Positions 18,824-29,850 are shown, numbered from the stretch's first letter. The stretch is 64,000 bases of DNA from Mediterraneibacter glycyrrhizinilyticus (GCF_015560805.1 NZ_JADMSO010000009.1:7315-71314); one strand, 5' to 3'. Numbers and translations are program-made. The notes: generated by a model from the letters alone, not told the origin.

Positions 18824-20029
18824 CTACGCTTTTTCAACTTTCCCATTTTGATTGCGGAATATCTGCGGCGTCATCCCCGTATATTTTTTAAATGTACGAT
18901 AAAAATGGGACAGATCATAAAAGCTGAGTCTTTTTGTGATCTCCCCGACCGGAACGCCGGAACGCATCATCATCTTGGACTCTTCAATCTTTCGCCTGTT
19001 GATATATTCGTTCATCGACATCCCCATCTCTTCTTTAAATTTACGGCGCAGAGCGCTTTCCGACAAATAAAACTGTTTTGCCAGATCGGAGATACGGATA
19101 TTCTCATAGATTTTCAAATTGATATACTGCAAAACACAGCGGATCAGCGACGATTTGCTGCGATTCGCCACTCCGTGCAGTTCTTTTGTAAAATGTATGA
19201 TCGCACTGTCCCGAACTGCCAGAACTCCCATAAAATCAGTCTCATCCTCTACTTTCCGCGCATAATAATTCCGAAGCCGGATCACCGATAAGATATCCTT
19301 TCCGACCTGGATCGCCAGAGAAGATAATTTTTCCAGGATCATGATCGTATAATTTTTTTCCGTCCGCAAAGAATTGCTCGTCAAAAGCGGCAGAACACTT
19401 GTCCCAAGCTCCGCGATCCCTTGTTTCAGCACTTCCGTATCTCCCTGGCTCACCAGATTCATGATCTTATTTTCATAATAAAACAGATATTTCTCTCTCC
19501 TGAAAAAATATCCGCCGCCCCGCTCTCTCATCTCCTGAGCCAATTCCAACTGATTCTTTCCCACCTGCCGGTGAAGTGTTTTTGAATAAGCTTCTTCCAA
19601 ATTCAGACCAAACAGAAAATCCAATAAGATCATATAATCCCGCATATCTCCCAACGGATAAAACGGCAGTGCAGAATAATATTTCCAGCATTCTTCTTCA
19701 CTTAAAATCTTCCGGTTTTCTTTGCTGAGATTTTCATATACAAGTGAAAACGAATTCCTCGGAACCTGATTGATCCGAAATGCACCGATCATGATCTTTA
19801 CTTCCTTATAATAAAAGCAGAGAAACAATTCATTCATCATCCCACTGTAAAATTCAATCTCCCCCGCTGAAATTTCATTTCGGCGAAATTCATATATAAC
19901 CGGCTGTTTGTAAATGGAAATATACTCTTTTAATACCTTATCCGTGCTTCTTTCCAACACCCTGACCGGCATCTTCAGCATTGCATGCAGCGCTTTGATC
20001 TTCTTTAAATCCTGTTCTGACAAATTCAT
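18824..20029 (-). CDS. AraC-family regulator inside the Bce module
   Basis: A 401-residue protein whose C-terminal 100 residues carry two AraC helix-turn-helix motifs (about 295-390, including RISDLAKQFYLSESALRRKF and DLSHFYRTFKKYTGMTPQIFR). The N-terminal 280 residues do not resemble a cupin; they contain long helical stretches and are not assigned. It lies between the bceR-like gene and the bceA-like gene on the same strand, with AAGGAG ten bases before the ATG. It may add a second input to the transporter, but its target is unknown. Confidence 0.85.
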   Translation of the reverse strand: MNLSEQDLKKIKALHAMLKMPVRVLERSTDKVLKEYISIYKQPVIYEFRRNEISAGEIEFYSGMMNELFLCFYYKEVKIMIGAFRINQVPRNSFSLVYENLSKENRKILSEEECWKYYSALPFYPLGDMRDYMILLDFLFGLNLEEAYSKTLHRQVGKNQLELAQEMRERGGGYFFRREKYLFYYENKIMNLVSQGDTEVLKQGIAELGTSVLPLLTSNSLRTEKNYTIMILEKLSSLAIQVGKDILSVIRLRNYYARKVEDETDFMGVLAVRDSAIIHFTKELHGVANRSKSSLIRCVLQYINLKIYENIRISDLAKQFYLSESALRRKFKEEMGMSMNEYINRRKIEESKMMMRSGVPVGEITKRLSFYDLSHFYRTFKKYTGMTPQIFRNQNGKVEKA

Positions 20030-20150
20030 ATTTCAACGACTCCTTCCCTGTTCTTTCCTGTTTTATACCTTTTTTATTCTATTGGTACTTGGAAAATATA
20101 GCCATACCAACACAGAAAACAAGTTGTTTTGTACAAATTTTATTTTTCTT

Positions 20151-20819
20151 TTACAGTGTATATCCCTGCCTGTGTTTTGTCTTTATAAAGTCTTTCACTC
20201 CGATCGCGGAAAGCTTTTCCCGAATGCGCCCGATATTTACACTCAACGCATTGTCATCAATATACAATCGATTATCCCACAAATATTCGATCAGATCTGC
20301 CCTGCTGCAGATTTCTCCCGCATGAGAAAACAGATAATACATGATCTTCCATTCATTTTTTGTCAATTCCGTTTCCTGTCCGTTCGCTTCGAGCTTTCCG
20401 CTTTCTATATGAAGAGAAACTCCGTTGTAAGTCATCCGGTTGTTCTTTGAACCGGGATAAGCACGTTTTAGAAGAGAATCTATCTTTGCAAGCAGGATCG
20501 CCGTATGGTACGGTTTTGTAATAAAGGCGTCCCCGCCGAGCATAATGCTGTTCAGTTCATCCATATCGCTGTCCAAGCTTGTGACGAAAACGATCGGAAC
20601 CTTTGAAAAAGCCCGGATTTCCGAACAGATCGTAAATCCATTTTCCTCCGGCAGTCTGATATCCAGCAAAATAAGATGTGGCTGCAGTTTTTTGACCTGC
20701 CCTGCCACACCCGTAAAATCTTCGATCACAAAGACATGATATCCGTTTCCCTCCAAAAGGATCTGCAGTTCCTTTCGGATGACCGGATCATCTTCTATGA
20801 TTAAAATTTCAGCATTCAT
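20151..20819 (-). CDS. BceR-like OmpR-family response regulator
   Basis: A 222-residue response regulator with a receiver domain (1-115; phospho-acceptor Asp53 in LLDIRLPEENG, acidic pair at 10-11) and a winged-helix output domain (about 128-222). It overlaps the start of nothing upstream except the kinase gene end by 11 bases, so the pair is translationally coupled. By analogy to Bacillus it is phosphorylated by the partner kinase and activates the bceAB genes. Confidence 0.9.
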   Translation of the reverse strand: MNAEILIIEDDPVIRKELQILLEGNGYHVFVIEDFTGVAGQVKKLQPHLILLDIRLPEENGFTICSEIRAFSKVPIVFVTSLDSDMDELNSIMLGGDAFITKPYHTAILLAKIDSLLKRAYPGSKNNRMTYNGVSLHIESGKLEANGQETELTKNEWKIMYYLFSHAGEICSRADLIEYLWDNRLYIDDNALSVNIGRIREKLSAIGVKDFIKTKHRQGYTL

Positions 20820-21861
20820 CTTCTCTTTCTCCGTTCTTGCTTTTCATGCTTTTTTGCAGCTCCCATGTAAAATGATTCATCTGGAATGCGAGCCGTACGG
20901 TAGTTCCCTCTTCCCCGGATTTGACGTCGATTCCAATCCCAAGTTTATCGCAAAGCCGTTTGCAAAGATATAATCCGATCCCGGTTGCATTTTGCCGGAT
21001 CCGCCCGTTTTGTCCTGTAAACCCTTTCTCGAAAATACGCGGCAGATCATTTGCAGAAATCCCGATTCCATGATCTTCCACATACAGAAAAATCTGATCT
21101 GTCATTTTTTCCGCATAAAAATGAAGATAAGGCTGGTCGTTCCGATATTTTACTGCATTGACGATCAGCTGGTTTAAAATAAAGCGAATCCACTTTTCGT
21201 CGGAGCAGACAGTCACATCACTTTCTTCGGTCTCGATTGCCGCTTTATTCTGCATGAGGAAATATTTATTGTCGCCGATCGCCTGATGGATCACATCGAA
21301 AAGGCGGATTTCCCGGACGGAATAATCTTTTTCCGTATGTTCGCTCCGCGCATAATAAAGCGCCTGTTCCGTATATCGATCCGTCTGCTCGATCTCCGTC
21401 ATCAATTCTCTTGTAAATTCCGACTTATGATTTTCACACAACAGTTTCATCGCTGTGATCGGCGTCTTGATCTCATGGATCCATTGTTCGATATACTCCC
21501 GGTACTCCTGCCGGTCTCTTTTCACGTCTCCGATCTGTTCCAGCATCGATTTGGACGCCATTTTAAAAAGCCGGATATAGACTTCCTCCTCCGCGCCTGC
21601 CGTCCGGGGAAGCATCTCCGCCAGCAGATACCGTTCGTCCAGATTTTTCGCAAGTTCCAATAATTGATCCAGTTTTCTTTTTCGCCGCCAACACAAAACC
21701 GACAGATATACGAACAAACTCAAGATCCACACAAGCAGGATCAAAGCAACGCTATCCGGACTGTTGCCGACCAACAGCAAAAACACAGACAGTAAAACCA
21801 TCCCGACGCCATTTATGACCAAAACCGGGATCCTGTCTTTCCAATATTTTCTTCTGCTCAT
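20809..21861 (-). CDS. BceS-like intramembrane-sensing histidine kinase
   Basis: A 350-residue kinase with two membrane segments (about 12-31 and 38-56) joined by a loop of only a few residues, the hallmark of intramembrane-sensing kinases that rely on the BceAB transporter for input. The phospho-accepting residue is His129 in WIHEIKTPITAMK; an ATP-binding HATPase_c domain follows, with ENHGIGI-like VEDHGIGISAND and GTGIGLYL-like ATGIGLYLCK boxes. The ATG at 21861 is chosen because GGGGAGG precedes it by six bases; the longer open frame upstream adds 36 polar residues without a ribosome binding site. Confidence 0.9.
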   Translation of the reverse strand: MSRRKYWKDRIPVLVINGVGMVLLSVFLLLVGNSPDSVALILLVWILSLFVYLSVLCWRRKRKLDQLLELAKNLDERYLLAEMLPRTAGAEEEVYIRLFKMASKSMLEQIGDVKRDRQEYREYIEQWIHEIKTPITAMKLLCENHKSEFTRELMTEIEQTDRYTEQALYYARSEHTEKDYSVREIRLFDVIHQAIGDNKYFLMQNKAAIETEESDVTVCSDEKWIRFILNQLIVNAVKYRNDQPYLHFYAEKMTDQIFLYVEDHGIGISANDLPRIFEKGFTGQNGRIRQNATGIGLYLCKRLCDKLGIGIDVKSGEEGTTVRLAFQMNHFTWELQKSMKSKNGEREDEC

Positions 21862-21929
21862 ATCCTGCCTCCCCTGCCGTTTCTTTTTCACGTTTCTATC
21901 TGATTTTTCAGATTGAGGAAATAACCAAA

Positions 21930-21965
21930 CAGCGGTGTAAGAAAATCTCTTCTCCTGCACCGCTG
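21930..21965 (-). terminator. Probable glyA terminator
   Basis: CAGCGGTG (21930-21937) and CACCGCTG (21958-21965) form an eight-base stem, with an extra AGAA/TTCT pairing inside. On the minus strand a TTTGGTTATTT stretch follows. It is 80 bases past the glyA stop and upstream of the kinase gene. Confidence 0.6.
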
Positions 21966-22044
21966 TCAAATTATGTTTTTATATGAGAAAATCCACTACA
22001 TCACAAATCGCAATATTCTATATACCCCAACCTGACATCCTGTC

Positions 22045-23280
22045 CTAGCACAATGGATATTTGGCAGTCAGCTCTGCGACCAGCTCCTTTGCTTTTTCCA
22101 CATTTTCTTCGCTTTCGATCACAAGCGCAATGATCTCCGCGATCTTCTCCATATCTTCTTCGACCATTCCGCGGCTTGTCACTGCAGGAGTTCCGAGTCT
22201 GACGCCGCTCGTTACAAACGGGGAACGCGGATCATTCGGGATCGTGTTTTTATTCGCCGTGATATGCGCATCATCCAGACGTTTTTCCAACTCTTTTCCG
22301 CTAAGTTCTGTTCCTGTCAGATCGACAAGCATCAGGTGGTTGTCCGTATCCCCCGATACGATCTTCACACTGCGTGCCTTTAATGCATTGCAAAGCGCTT
22401 TCGCATTCTTCACAACCTGTTCCATATATGCTTTGTATTCCGGCTGCAGCGCCTCTTTGAAACAAATTGCTTTCGCCGCGATCACATGCATCAGCGGACC
22501 TCCCTGGATTCCCGGGAACACTGCTTTATTGAAATTGAACTTTTTGTTCATCTCTTCACTGCACATGATCATGCCGCCCCGTGGACCGCGCAGCGTCTTG
22601 TGGGTCGTTGTCGTCGTCACATGTGCATAGGGAATCGGACTCGGATGCAGACCTGTCGCAACAAGTCCGGCAATATGTGCAATATCCACCATAAGATAAG
22701 CGCCGACCTCATCTGCGATCTCGCGGAATCGCTTAAAATCGATCGTCCTCGCATAAGCGCTTGCTCCCGCTACGATCAATTTCGGCTGATATTCCTTTGC
22801 GATCTTTTCCACTTCATCGTAATCGATCACGCCGTCTTCATTCACACCGTAAAAACGAACCTGAAAATATTTCCCCGACAGATTCACCGGAGATCCGTGG
22901 GTCAGATGTCCGCCGTGATCCAGATTCATCCCCATGATCTTATCTCCCGGTTCCAACATCGCAAACATCGCCGCCATATTTGCCTGCGCGCCGGAATGCG
23001 GCTGTACATTGACATACTCGCAGCCAAATAATTCTTTTGCACGTTCCCGCGCCAGATCTTCCACTACATCCACGCACTGACACCCGCCATAGTACCGCTT
23101 TCCCGGATATCCCTCCGCATATTTGTTCGTCAGCGTACTGCCCATCGCTGCCATCACGGCTTTGCTGACCCAGTTTTCCGAAGCGATCAGCTCGATATGA
23201 GAGTCCTGACGCTCCATCTCTGCCCGGATCGCTCCTGCCACCTCCGGATCTGTCTTTACAATCTCATCAAAATCATACAT
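22045..23280 (-). CDS. glyA: Serine hydroxymethyltransferase
   Basis: A 411-residue PLP enzyme that interconverts serine and glycine while loading one-carbon units on tetrahydrofolate in the cytoplasm. The PLP lysine is Lys228 in [15 protein letters not shown]; the folate-site motifs [11 protein letters not shown] and HSGAQANMA are present. Length equals the family norm. The start is the ATG at 23280 with GGAGGG about ten bases upstream; a longer in-frame start would add 16 unconserved residues. A likely promoter has an extended minus-10 (TGGTATGAT, 23367-23375). Confidence 0.96.
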   Translation of the reverse strand: MYDFDEIVKTDPEVAGAIRAEMERQDSHIELIASENWVSKAVMAAMGSTLTNKYAEGYPGKRYYGGCQCVDVVEDLARERAKELFGCEYVNVQPHSGAQANMAAMFAMLEPGDKIMGMNLDHGGHLTHGSPVNLSGKYFQVRFYGVNEDGVIDYDEVEKIAKEYQPKLIVAGASAYARTIDFKRFREIADEVGAYLMVDIAHIAGLVATGLHPSPIPYAHVTTTTTHKTLRGPRGGMIMCSEEMNKKFNFNKAVFPGIQGGPLMHVIAAKAICFKEALQPEYKAYMEQVVKNAKALCNALKARSVKIVSGDTDNHLMLVDLTGTELSGKELEKRLDDAHITANKNTIPNDPRSPFVTSGVRLGTPAVTSRGMVEEDMEKIAEIIALVIESEENVEKAKELVAELTAKYPLC

Positions 23281-23430
23281 TGCACACACCCTCCGTTTCT
23301 GTCCTTTTGTGTATCGCTGCACACTCACAAAATAACGATTTTAAAGTTTAATTTGTTTCTCAGTCTATCATACCATAGGTTGGAAAACAAGACTTTTTTA
23401 CTTTATCTGATTACCGGATCAGCTTGCAAA

Positions 23431-23459
23431 AGCCTGTAAAACAAAACATTTTACAGGCT
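23431..23459 (-). terminator. Terminator-like hairpin facing leftward transcription
   Basis: AGCCTGTAAA (23431-23440) and TTTACAGGCT (23450-23459) form a perfect 10-base stem with a nine-base loop, followed on the minus strand by TTTTGC. The only leftward genes upstream are polC and ispG, whose transcript would have crossed the oppositely oriented phosphatidyltransferase gene, so this may be where that operon ends. Confidence 0.55.
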
Positions 23460-23487
23460 CTCCCGCATAGCTTTTTTTCATCCGAAG

Positions 23488-23496
23488 TGCTATAAT
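23488..23496 (+). promoter_or_regulatory. Extended minus-10 promoter of the phosphatidyltransferase gene
   Basis: TGCTATAAT at 23488-23496 is a perfect extended minus-10 element 33 bases before the ATG at 23529. No clear minus-35 is visible, as is common for extended minus-10 promoters. Confidence 0.6.
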
Positions 23497-23528
23497 ACTT
23501 CCTATATTTTGAAAGAAAGGGTGTTATT

Positions 23529-24077
23529 ATGAAACGCTTTAATAAAAAGGATTTATTTACAATCCCCAATCTGATGGGATATTTCCGTATTCTGCTCATC
23601 CCTGTTTTCTGCTATTTCTACATAAAGAAGCAGGCATATCTGCTTGCTGCTGGGATTGTCCTGATCTCCAGCCTGACCGACCTGTTTGACGGTTATATCG
23701 CCCGGAGATTCAATATGGTCACGGAACTCGGAAAAGCACTGGATCCGGTTGCCGACAAACTGACTCACGCGGCTCTGGCTCTCTGTCTTGCATTCCGCTA
23801 TCCGCTCATGTGGGCGCTGCTGGCTCTGATGGCAGTCAAAGAGGGATACATGGGGATCATGGGACTTTATTTTCTGAAAAGAGGTAAAATGCTGGACGGC
23901 GCCATGTGGTTCGGCAAAGTATGCACGGCGCTTTTGTTTGTCGTCCTGCTCGTCCTGTTTTTCTTCCCGCATCTGCCGCTTGCCGCAGTCAACGCATTGA
24001 TCCTGATCACGATGGCGGACATGCTCTTTACACTGTGTATGTACATTCCGGTCTTTCACCGGATGCGGAAATCCTGA
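23529..24077 (+). CDS. CDP-alcohol phosphatidyltransferase (PgsA-like)
   Basis: A 182-residue membrane enzyme with the CDP-alcohol phosphotransferase signature spread over DLFDGYIARR and, further on, GKALDPVADK (about residues 54-80), carrying the metal-binding aspartates. Around five to six membrane helices are visible. It transfers a phosphatidyl group from CDP-diacylglycerol to an alcohol, most likely glycerol-3-phosphate or phosphatidylglycerol, in phospholipid synthesis. AAAGAAAGG lies before the ATG. Its end is only four bases from the end of the convergent polC gene. Confidence 0.85.
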   Translation: MKRFNKKDLFTIPNLMGYFRILLIPVFCYFYIKKQAYLLAAGIVLISSLTDLFDGYIARRFNMVTELGKALDPVADKLTHAALALCLAFRYPLMWALLALMAVKEGYMGIMGLYFLKRGKMLDGAMWFGKVCTALLFVVLLVLFFFPHLPLAAVNALILITMADMLFTLCMYIPVFHRMRKS

Positions 24078-24081
24078 TATT

Positions 24082-27000
24082 TTACGCAAAATCAAACAAT
24101 GACAACTGATTGCTCTGCGGCAGATCTCCGAACAATCCCAGATCTGCCATCAGATCGATCACAGTCTTGCTGACTTTCGTCCTCTGTCGGAAATCATCCA
24201 GCGACAAATACGGTCCGTCCTGTGAAGCGATCTCCACCGCCTCGGCAGCTTTCTCGCCCATTCCCTCGATACTTGCAAACGACGGCATCAGTTTTCCGTC
24301 CACGATCAGAAATTTCTTTGCCTTTGCACGATACAAGTCGATGGGCATAAATTCCAGTCCGCGGGCGTACATTTCCTGCACGAGCCGCATATCTTTTAGC
24401 GTATCCTGTTCTTTATTGCTCAAGAAATCGGACCGCTTCTGATAGTCTTTGATATAATAATTCAGTTTTTCTTTCCCCTGACACATCAGTTCATAGGAAA
24501 ATGCATCCGCACGGATACTGAAATACGCCGCATAGTATGCCAGCGGATAATTGATCTTGCAGTAAGCGATCCGGTACGCCATCATGACATACGCCGCCGC
24601 ATGGGCTTTCGGGAACATGTAGCTGATCTTCTTACAGGAATCGATGTACCATTCCGGCACGTCTTTTTCCCGCATCGCCTCTTCCCACTCCGGTTTCAGC
24701 CCCTTTCCTTTCCGGACACTTTCCATGATCGTAAACGAAAGCGCACTCTCCACCCCTTGATTGATCAGATAGATCATAATATCATCTCGGGTACAGATCG
24801 CTGTGGAAATCGTTGCCTTTCCGGCTTTGATCAGCTCCTGCGCATTGCCCAGCCACACATTGGTTCCGTGAGACAGTCCGGAAATCCGGATCAGATCCGA
24901 TAGCGACTGCGGATTTGCCTCCTGCACCATCTGGATAACGAAATCCGTTCCGAACTCCGGGATTCCAAGACTTCCAAGCGGGCATCCGCTGATATCTTCC
25001 GGTTTGATCCCGAGCGCGCTCGTGTCGTGAAACAATGAGATCACGTTTCGGTCATCCAATGGGATCTCTGTCGCGATAAACGGATGTTCTTCATTATATT
25101 CGTTCGGCAGGGCGTCGGATGTGATATATTCTTCCAGCATTCGGATCATCGTCGGATCATCATGTCCGAGGATATCCAGTTTCAGCAAGTTGTGATCGAT
25201 CGAATGGTAGTCGAAATGGGTCGTCGTGATATCCGTCGTCATATCGTTCGCCGGATGCTGTACCGGCGTAAATTCATTGATATTGTGACCATGCGGAAGC
25301 ACGACGATACCTCCCGGATGCTGTCCGGTACTTCTCCGTATTCCGGTGCATCCCTGGCTGACCCGTTCGATCTCGCAGCGGCGTTTTCTAAGTCCCCGCT
25401 CTTCATAATAATTTTTGACATAGCCGTATGCGGTCTTATCCGCCAGCGTTCCGATCGTTCCCGCTTTGAACGTATGTCCCTCGCCGAACAAAACTTCCGT
25501 ATATTTATGAGCTTTCGCCTGATAATCTCCGGAAAAGTTCAAGTCGATATCCGGCTCTTTGTCCCCTTTGAATCCAAGGAACGTCTCGAACGGAATATCA
25601 AATCCGGCTTTCACAAGCGGTTCGCCGCAGACCGGACATTTTTTATCCGGCATATCGAATCCGCAGCAGCCCGCATACGCTTTGACTTCCTCGGATTCAA
25701 AATCACTGTAATGGCAGTTCGCGCAGTAATAATGCGGACTCAGCGGATTTACCTCGGTGATCCCGGCCAGCGTCGCGACAAACGAAGATCCGACCGAACC
25801 TCGGGATCCAACAAGATATCCGTCGTCATTGGACTTCCACACCAGTTTCTGCGCGATAATATACATCACCGAATATCCGTTGGAAATAATGGAATTCAGT
25901 TCCTTTTCCAGACGGGAAGATACCTGGATCGGCAGATCTTCCCCGTAAATCTCGTGAGCGCGGTTATAACAAATATCGCGCAGATCCTGCTCGGAATTTT
26001 CGATGACCGGCGGGCATTTATTGGGATTGACCGGAGAGATCTTCTCGATCATATCCGCGATCTTGTTCGGATTCTCGATGACGATCTCCTGTGCTTTTGC
26101 AGATCCCAGATATTCAAATTCCGCCAGCATCTCCTCGGTTGTCCGAAGATAAAGCGGCGCCTGGTTGTCCGCATCGCTGAACCCTTTTCCCGCCATGATG
26201 ATCCTGCGGTACACCTCGTCTCCCGGATCCAGAAAATGTACGTCGCACGTCGCAACGACCGGTTTTTTGAACTTTTCTCCCAATTCCACAATCTCACGGT
26301 TGATATTTTTCAGATCTTCCTCACTGTTCACATCAGAAATCTTTTCGCTCTCGATCATAAAGTTGTTGTTTCCAAGCGGCTGGATCTCATAATAATCGTA
26401 GAAATCCGCAAGCCTTGCGATCGCCTCCGGCGATTTATGGTTCAGGATCGCCTGATACAACTCTCCCGCCTCACAGGCGCTTCCGATGATCAGTCCCTCC
26501 CGGTATTGATTCAAAAGACTTTTCGGAATCCGCGGTCTTCTCGCAAAATATGTCAGATGTGAAGCAGACACAAGCTGATACAGATTGTACCGTCCGATAT
26601 TGTTCTTTGCAAGGATAATGATATGATGCGTCGGCAGTTTCCGGATCGCATTCGGATTCATATCTCCAAACTGGTTCATTTCTTTCAGTGTCGTAATATT
26701 ACGGTCTTTAAGCATCTGCACAAATTTTACAAAGATTTCCGCCGTTGCCCCCGCATCGTCTACGGCGCGGTGATGATTTTCCAGTGAAATATCCAGCGCT
26801 TTCGCTACGATATTCAATTTGTATTTCGATAAAGTCGGAAGCAGGACACGCGCCAACGCAACGGTATCCACGTATACAAAGTTTGGTTCGATATCCTGAT
26901 ACCGACAGTTCTGCTCGATGAATCCAACGTCAAATCCAGCATTATGTGCAACCAGCACCGCATCTCCTACAAATTCCAGAAACTGCGGCAGGATCGTCTC

Positions 27001-28659
27001 GATGTCCGGACTGTCCATCACCATCTCGTCGGTGATCGACGTAAGCTGTGTGATCTCAAACGGGATCGGACGCTTCGGATTCACAAATGTACTGAACGAA
27101 TCCACGATCTCACCATTCTGTACTTTTACAGCGCCGATCTCTATGATCCGGTCTTTGATCGCGCTGAATCCGGTTGTCTCCAGGTCAAATACAACATAGG
27201 TTCCATCCAGACTTTCTGTTCCTGCTCCCACTGCGATCTCCGTCAGATCGTCCACCACATATCCCTCTACGCCGTAAATGATCTTAAACGGGTCGTCCTT
27301 GTCCAGCCGCTCGATATAGTGATTGGCGTCCGGAAATGCCTGAGCAGTTCCATGGTCTGTCACGGCGATCGCCGGATGTCCCCAGTCATGTGCGCGCCGC
27401 ACGATGTCCTGTACCTCCGACACGCCGTCCATGTCGCTCATCTTCGTATGGCAATGCAGTTCCACACGTTTCAGCGGACTTAAATCCTCTCTTTTTACAG
27501 TAAAGTCTCCGATCTTCCGGATTCCCGTAACCGATCCGATCGTCAGTTCTCCGTCATATTTATCGATCGTTGTGATGCCTTTTACTTTGACATACGCGCC
27601 TTTTTTCAAATTTCCGAGCAGTTCCGGAAGCTGATCGTTGCGCGCAAACATCTTGACCATGATCGTATCGGTAAAGTCACTGACCGCAAACATGATGATC
27701 GACTTTTCATTTCGGATCTCTCTCGTCTCAAAACTGATGATCTTTCCATGGATCGTAATCTCACCCATCTCGCTTACGACCTGATCCAGCCGGATCGGTT
27801 CATCTTCAAAATTCCGACCATATATCAGATTCGGGTCATCGCCCTGCTTAAGAGGACGCACAAAGTCTTTTTTAAATTCTTTTCCAGAACCGAATTTGCC
27901 GCCCCGCTTTCCTCCGGATTTGCTGCCTGTTACTGAACCGCCGCTTTTTGCTACCGGGGAGGCTGCCGCTTTTTCTTTTCCTGTTCCGCTTTCTTTTGCC
28001 GCATCTGCAGTTGATCCGGTTTGTTCCTCTTTCGGCAGATCTCCCAATTCTTCGTGATGTTTTTTATTCCGCGCAAAAATGGCGTTGATCTCCCGCTGGA
28101 TCCGCTGCTCGTCAAATTCCTGATTCCGGCTCTCTTCGCACTCCCGGTAACTTACGCGGATCTCTGTTGGAATCTGGAATCTCTGATTGAACACTTCCTC
28201 CAGAAGCCGCACGATATGATCCCGTTTTCCCTCGGAGACGATCGTATCCACCAGTTCCAGACACATTCCCTTTTCTCCCTCGAAACGGATCTCCGCCTGA
28301 TCGAACATATTTGCCGCAAGCACGCTGTACTCACGAAGTTCCTCCAAAATACTCTCCCGATACTCTTCCATCAGAGCCTGCGGCGTATATTGTTCCGAAA
28401 GCGCATACTTTTCTTCGATCCGGATCGAAACACGCGCTGTGCCGAAAAGCTGTTCCTTGATCCGCTGTTCCATCCGATGGATCTGCTTTTTCTGGATCAC
28501 ATGATGACTGAATATATGTACATGAAGAAAATCACGGCTGGAATTGGTCGTGATCTTCTTTACTTCCACATCCCGAAACAAAAAAGCCAGCTCTTCCTCT
28601 GCTTTCAAGGTCGGGAATACTTCAAAAAATGTCTTGATTGTTCCTGTTACTTCTCCCAA
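24082..28659 (-). CDS. polC: DNA polymerase III alpha subunit, Gram-positive PolC type
   Basis: A 1525-residue replicase. Order: N-terminal domain (1-200), a low-complexity Gly/Ser/Lys linker (about 205-265), OB fold (about 295-385), PHP domain beginning at [11 protein letters not shown] (residue 399) and split by the inserted proofreading exonuclease (VVFDLETTG from residue 489), then the polymerase core with a four-cysteine zinc site (CANC ... CPVCGE). PolC is the essential leading-strand polymerase of Firmicutes. The start is a TTG with AGGAG eight bases upstream, inside the end of ispG (13-base overlap), implying translational coupling. Confidence 0.96.
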   Translation of the reverse strand: MGEVTGTIKTFFEVFPTLKAEEELAFLFRDVEVKKITTNSSRDFLHVHIFSHHVIQKKQIHRMEQRIKEQLFGTARVSIRIEEKYALSEQYTPQALMEEYRESILEELREYSVLAANMFDQAEIRFEGEKGMCLELVDTIVSEGKRDHIVRLLEEVFNQRFQIPTEIRVSYRECEESRNQEFDEQRIQREINAIFARNKKHHEELGDLPKEEQTGSTADAAKESGTGKEKAAASPVAKSGGSVTGSKSGGKRGGKFGSGKEFKKDFVRPLKQGDDPNLIYGRNFEDEPIRLDQVVSEMGEITIHGKIISFETREIRNEKSIIMFAVSDFTDTIMVKMFARNDQLPELLGNLKKGAYVKVKGITTIDKYDGELTIGSVTGIRKIGDFTVKREDLSPLKRVELHCHTKMSDMDGVSEVQDIVRRAHDWGHPAIAVTDHGTAQAFPDANHYIERLDKDDPFKIIYGVEGYVVDDLTEIAVGAGTESLDGTYVVFDLETTGFSAIKDRIIEIGAVKVQNGEIVDSFSTFVNPKRPIPFEITQLTSITDEMVMDSPDIETILPQFLEFVGDAVLVAHNAGFDVGFIEQNCRYQDIEPNFVYVDTVALARVLLPTLSKYKLNIVAKALDISLENHHRAVDDAGATAEIFVKFVQMLKDRNITTLKEMNQFGDMNPNAIRKLPTHHIIILAKNNIGRYNLYQLVSASHLTYFARRPRIPKSLLNQYREGLIIGSACEAGELYQAILNHKSPEAIARLADFYDYYEIQPLGNNNFMIESEKISDVNSEEDLKNINREIVELGEKFKKPVVATCDVHFLDPGDEVYRRIIMAGKGFSDADNQAPLYLRTTEEMLAEFEYLGSAKAQEIVIENPNKIADMIEKISPVNPNKCPPVIENSEQDLRDICYNRAHEIYGEDLPIQVSSRLEKELNSIISNGYSVMYIIAQKLVWKSNDDGYLVGSRGSVGSSFVATLAGITEVNPLSPHYYCANCHYSDFESEEVKAYAGCCGFDMPDKKCPVCGEPLVKAGFDIPFETFLGFKGDKEPDIDLNFSGDYQAKAHKYTEVLFGEGHTFKAGTIGTLADKTAYGYVKNYYEERGLRKRRCEIERVSQGCTGIRRSTGQHPGGIVVLPHGHNINEFTPVQHPANDMTTDITTTHFDYHSIDHNLLKLDILGHDDPTMIRMLEEYITSDALPNEYNEEHPFIATEIPLDDRNVISLFHDTSALGIKPEDISGCPLGSLGIPEFGTDFVIQMVQEANPQSLSDLIRISGLSHGTNVWLGNAQELIKAGKATISTAICTRDDIMIYLINQGVESALSFTIMESVRKGKGLKPEWEEAMREKDVPEWYIDSCKKISYMFPKAHAAAYVMMAYRIAYCKINYPLAYYAAYFSIRADAFSYELMCQGKEKLNYYIKDYQKRSDFLSNKEQDTLKDMRLVQEMYARGLEFMPIDLYRAKAKKFLIVDGKLMPSFASIEGMGEKAAEAVEIASQDGPYLSLDDFRQRTKVSKTVIDLMADLGLFGDLPQSNQLSLFDFA

Positions 28660-29702
28660 TTGATCAGCTCCTGACGAAGTGTTTCTAAAAGTTCCTCTTC
28701 TTTTACTTTGCGAACGATCTCGCCTTTTTTGATCAGCAGACCCTCACCGATGCCGCCCGCGATTCCGAGATCCGCCTCTTTTGCTTCTCCCGGTCCGTTG
28801 ACCACGCATCCCATCACTGCCACTTTGATATCCAGCGGAAATTCCTGCACCATCTTCTCCACTTCATTTGCAAGTCCGATCAGGTCGATCTGCGTTCTTC
28901 CGCAGGTCGGGCAGGAAACGACTTCGATCCCGCCCTTTCTCAAGCCCAATGTTTTCAGGATCAGCTTCGCGCTCCGGATCTCTTCCACCGGATCTCCGGT
29001 CAACGACACACGGATCGTATTGCCGATCCCCTCGTGCAGAATGATGCCGAGTCCGACCGAAGATTTAATGTTTCCGGAATAGATTGTTCCCGATTCGGTG
29101 ATTCCGACATGAAGCGGATACGGGCACTGTTTTGCGATCAGTTCATGCGCTTTTACACACATCAGGACATCCGACGATTTGATACTGACGACCAGATTGT
29201 CATATCCCATTGATTCGATCATATGTACTTTATCCAGCGCGCTCTCCACGATCCCCTCTGCAGTCACGCCGCCGTATTTTTCCAGCAGCGGTTTTTCCAG
29301 AGATCCGCTGTTGACGCCGATACGGATCGGAACTCCATATTCTTTCGCCTTTTCCACGACCGCACGGACCCGCTCCTCGGATCCGATATTTCCCGGGTTG
29401 ATCCGGATCTTATCCGCACCGTTTTCGATCGCCGCGATCGCCATTTTATAATCAAAATGAATATCTGCCACGAGCGGAATATGGATCTGTTTCTTGATCT
29501 CTTTTAACGCTTTTGCCGCCTCCATCGTCGGAACGGTACAGCGGACGATCTCGCATCCGGCTGCTTCCAGCCGCAAGATCTGTTCTACTGTTGCCGCCAC
29601 GTCTTCGGTCTTCGTATTTGTCATCGACTGAATCGCAACCGGATGCGCTCCTCCGATCGTCACGGAACCGATTTTTACTTCTTTTGTCTGCATTCTCAAC
29701 AT
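28647..29702 (-). CDS. ispG: 4-hydroxy-3-methylbut-2-en-1-yl diphosphate synthase
   Basis: A 351-residue iron-sulfur enzyme of the MEP isoprenoid pathway that converts the cyclic diphosphate MEcPP to HMBPP. A TIM barrel fills about 1-240; the C-terminal part has the 4Fe-4S cysteines in SCPTCGRTQ and [10 protein letters not shown]. The ATG at 29702 has AAAGGAGG nine bases upstream; an ATG three codons later is too far from it. It overlaps polC. A structured leader lies between 29714 and 29810. Confidence 0.96.
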   Translation of the reverse strand: MLRMQTKEVKIGSVTIGGAHPVAIQSMTNTKTEDVAATVEQILRLEAAGCEIVRCTVPTMEAAKALKEIKKQIHIPLVADIHFDYKMAIAAIENGADKIRINPGNIGSEERVRAVVEKAKEYGVPIRIGVNSGSLEKPLLEKYGGVTAEGIVESALDKVHMIESMGYDNLVVSIKSSDVLMCVKAHELIAKQCPYPLHVGITESGTIYSGNIKSSVGLGIILHEGIGNTIRVSLTGDPVEEIRSAKLILKTLGLRKGGIEVVSCPTCGRTQIDLIGLANEVEKMVQEFPLDIKVAVMGCVVNGPGEAKEADLGIAGGIGEGLLIKKGEIVRKVKEEELLETLRQELINWEK

Positions 29703-29713
29703 CGCACGTTTCC

Positions 29714-29810
29714 TCCTTTACATAGCAAATCACCGGAAGTGCCAAAAGGCACATTCCGGGATTGTAAGCAATCGCCAAGGTCTCGGGCAAGCCCGGACTT
29801 TGGCTCGTCG
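29714..29810 (-). other. Structured 5' leader of ispG
   Basis: On the minus strand two consecutive stem-loops can form: one joins CGGGC and GCCCG with flanking CCAAAG and CTTGG, the other joins CCGGAA plus GTGCC to GGCAC plus TTCCGG around a TTTT loop. No T-run follows either. Their position just upstream of the ispG ribosome binding site suggests mRNA processing, stability or translational control; no known riboswitch was recognised. Confidence 0.45.
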
Positions 29811-29822
29811 CCTATGCAAAAG

Positions 29823-29850
29823 AAACAGGGAATCCGATTTCCCTGTTTAC
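29823..29850 (-). terminator. Terminator after the small anchored protein gene
   Basis: AAACAGGGAA and TTTCCCTGTTT pair around a short loop (29823-29848), and on the minus strand CTTTTG follows. It lies 55 bases past the stop of the gene at 29903 and separates it from ispG. Confidence 0.75.

Noticed and set aside
20089-20140. AAAACAA/TTGTTTT palindrome downstream of the bceR-like gene
   Set aside because: The loop would be a single base and the arms are A/T only, so it is not a credible terminator.
25084-26562. A 492-codon open frame on the plus strand opposite polC
   Set aside because: It is antisense to the clearly conserved PolC exonuclease and polymerase region, has no ribosome binding site and its translation is Arg/His/Ile-rich without any recognisable motif.
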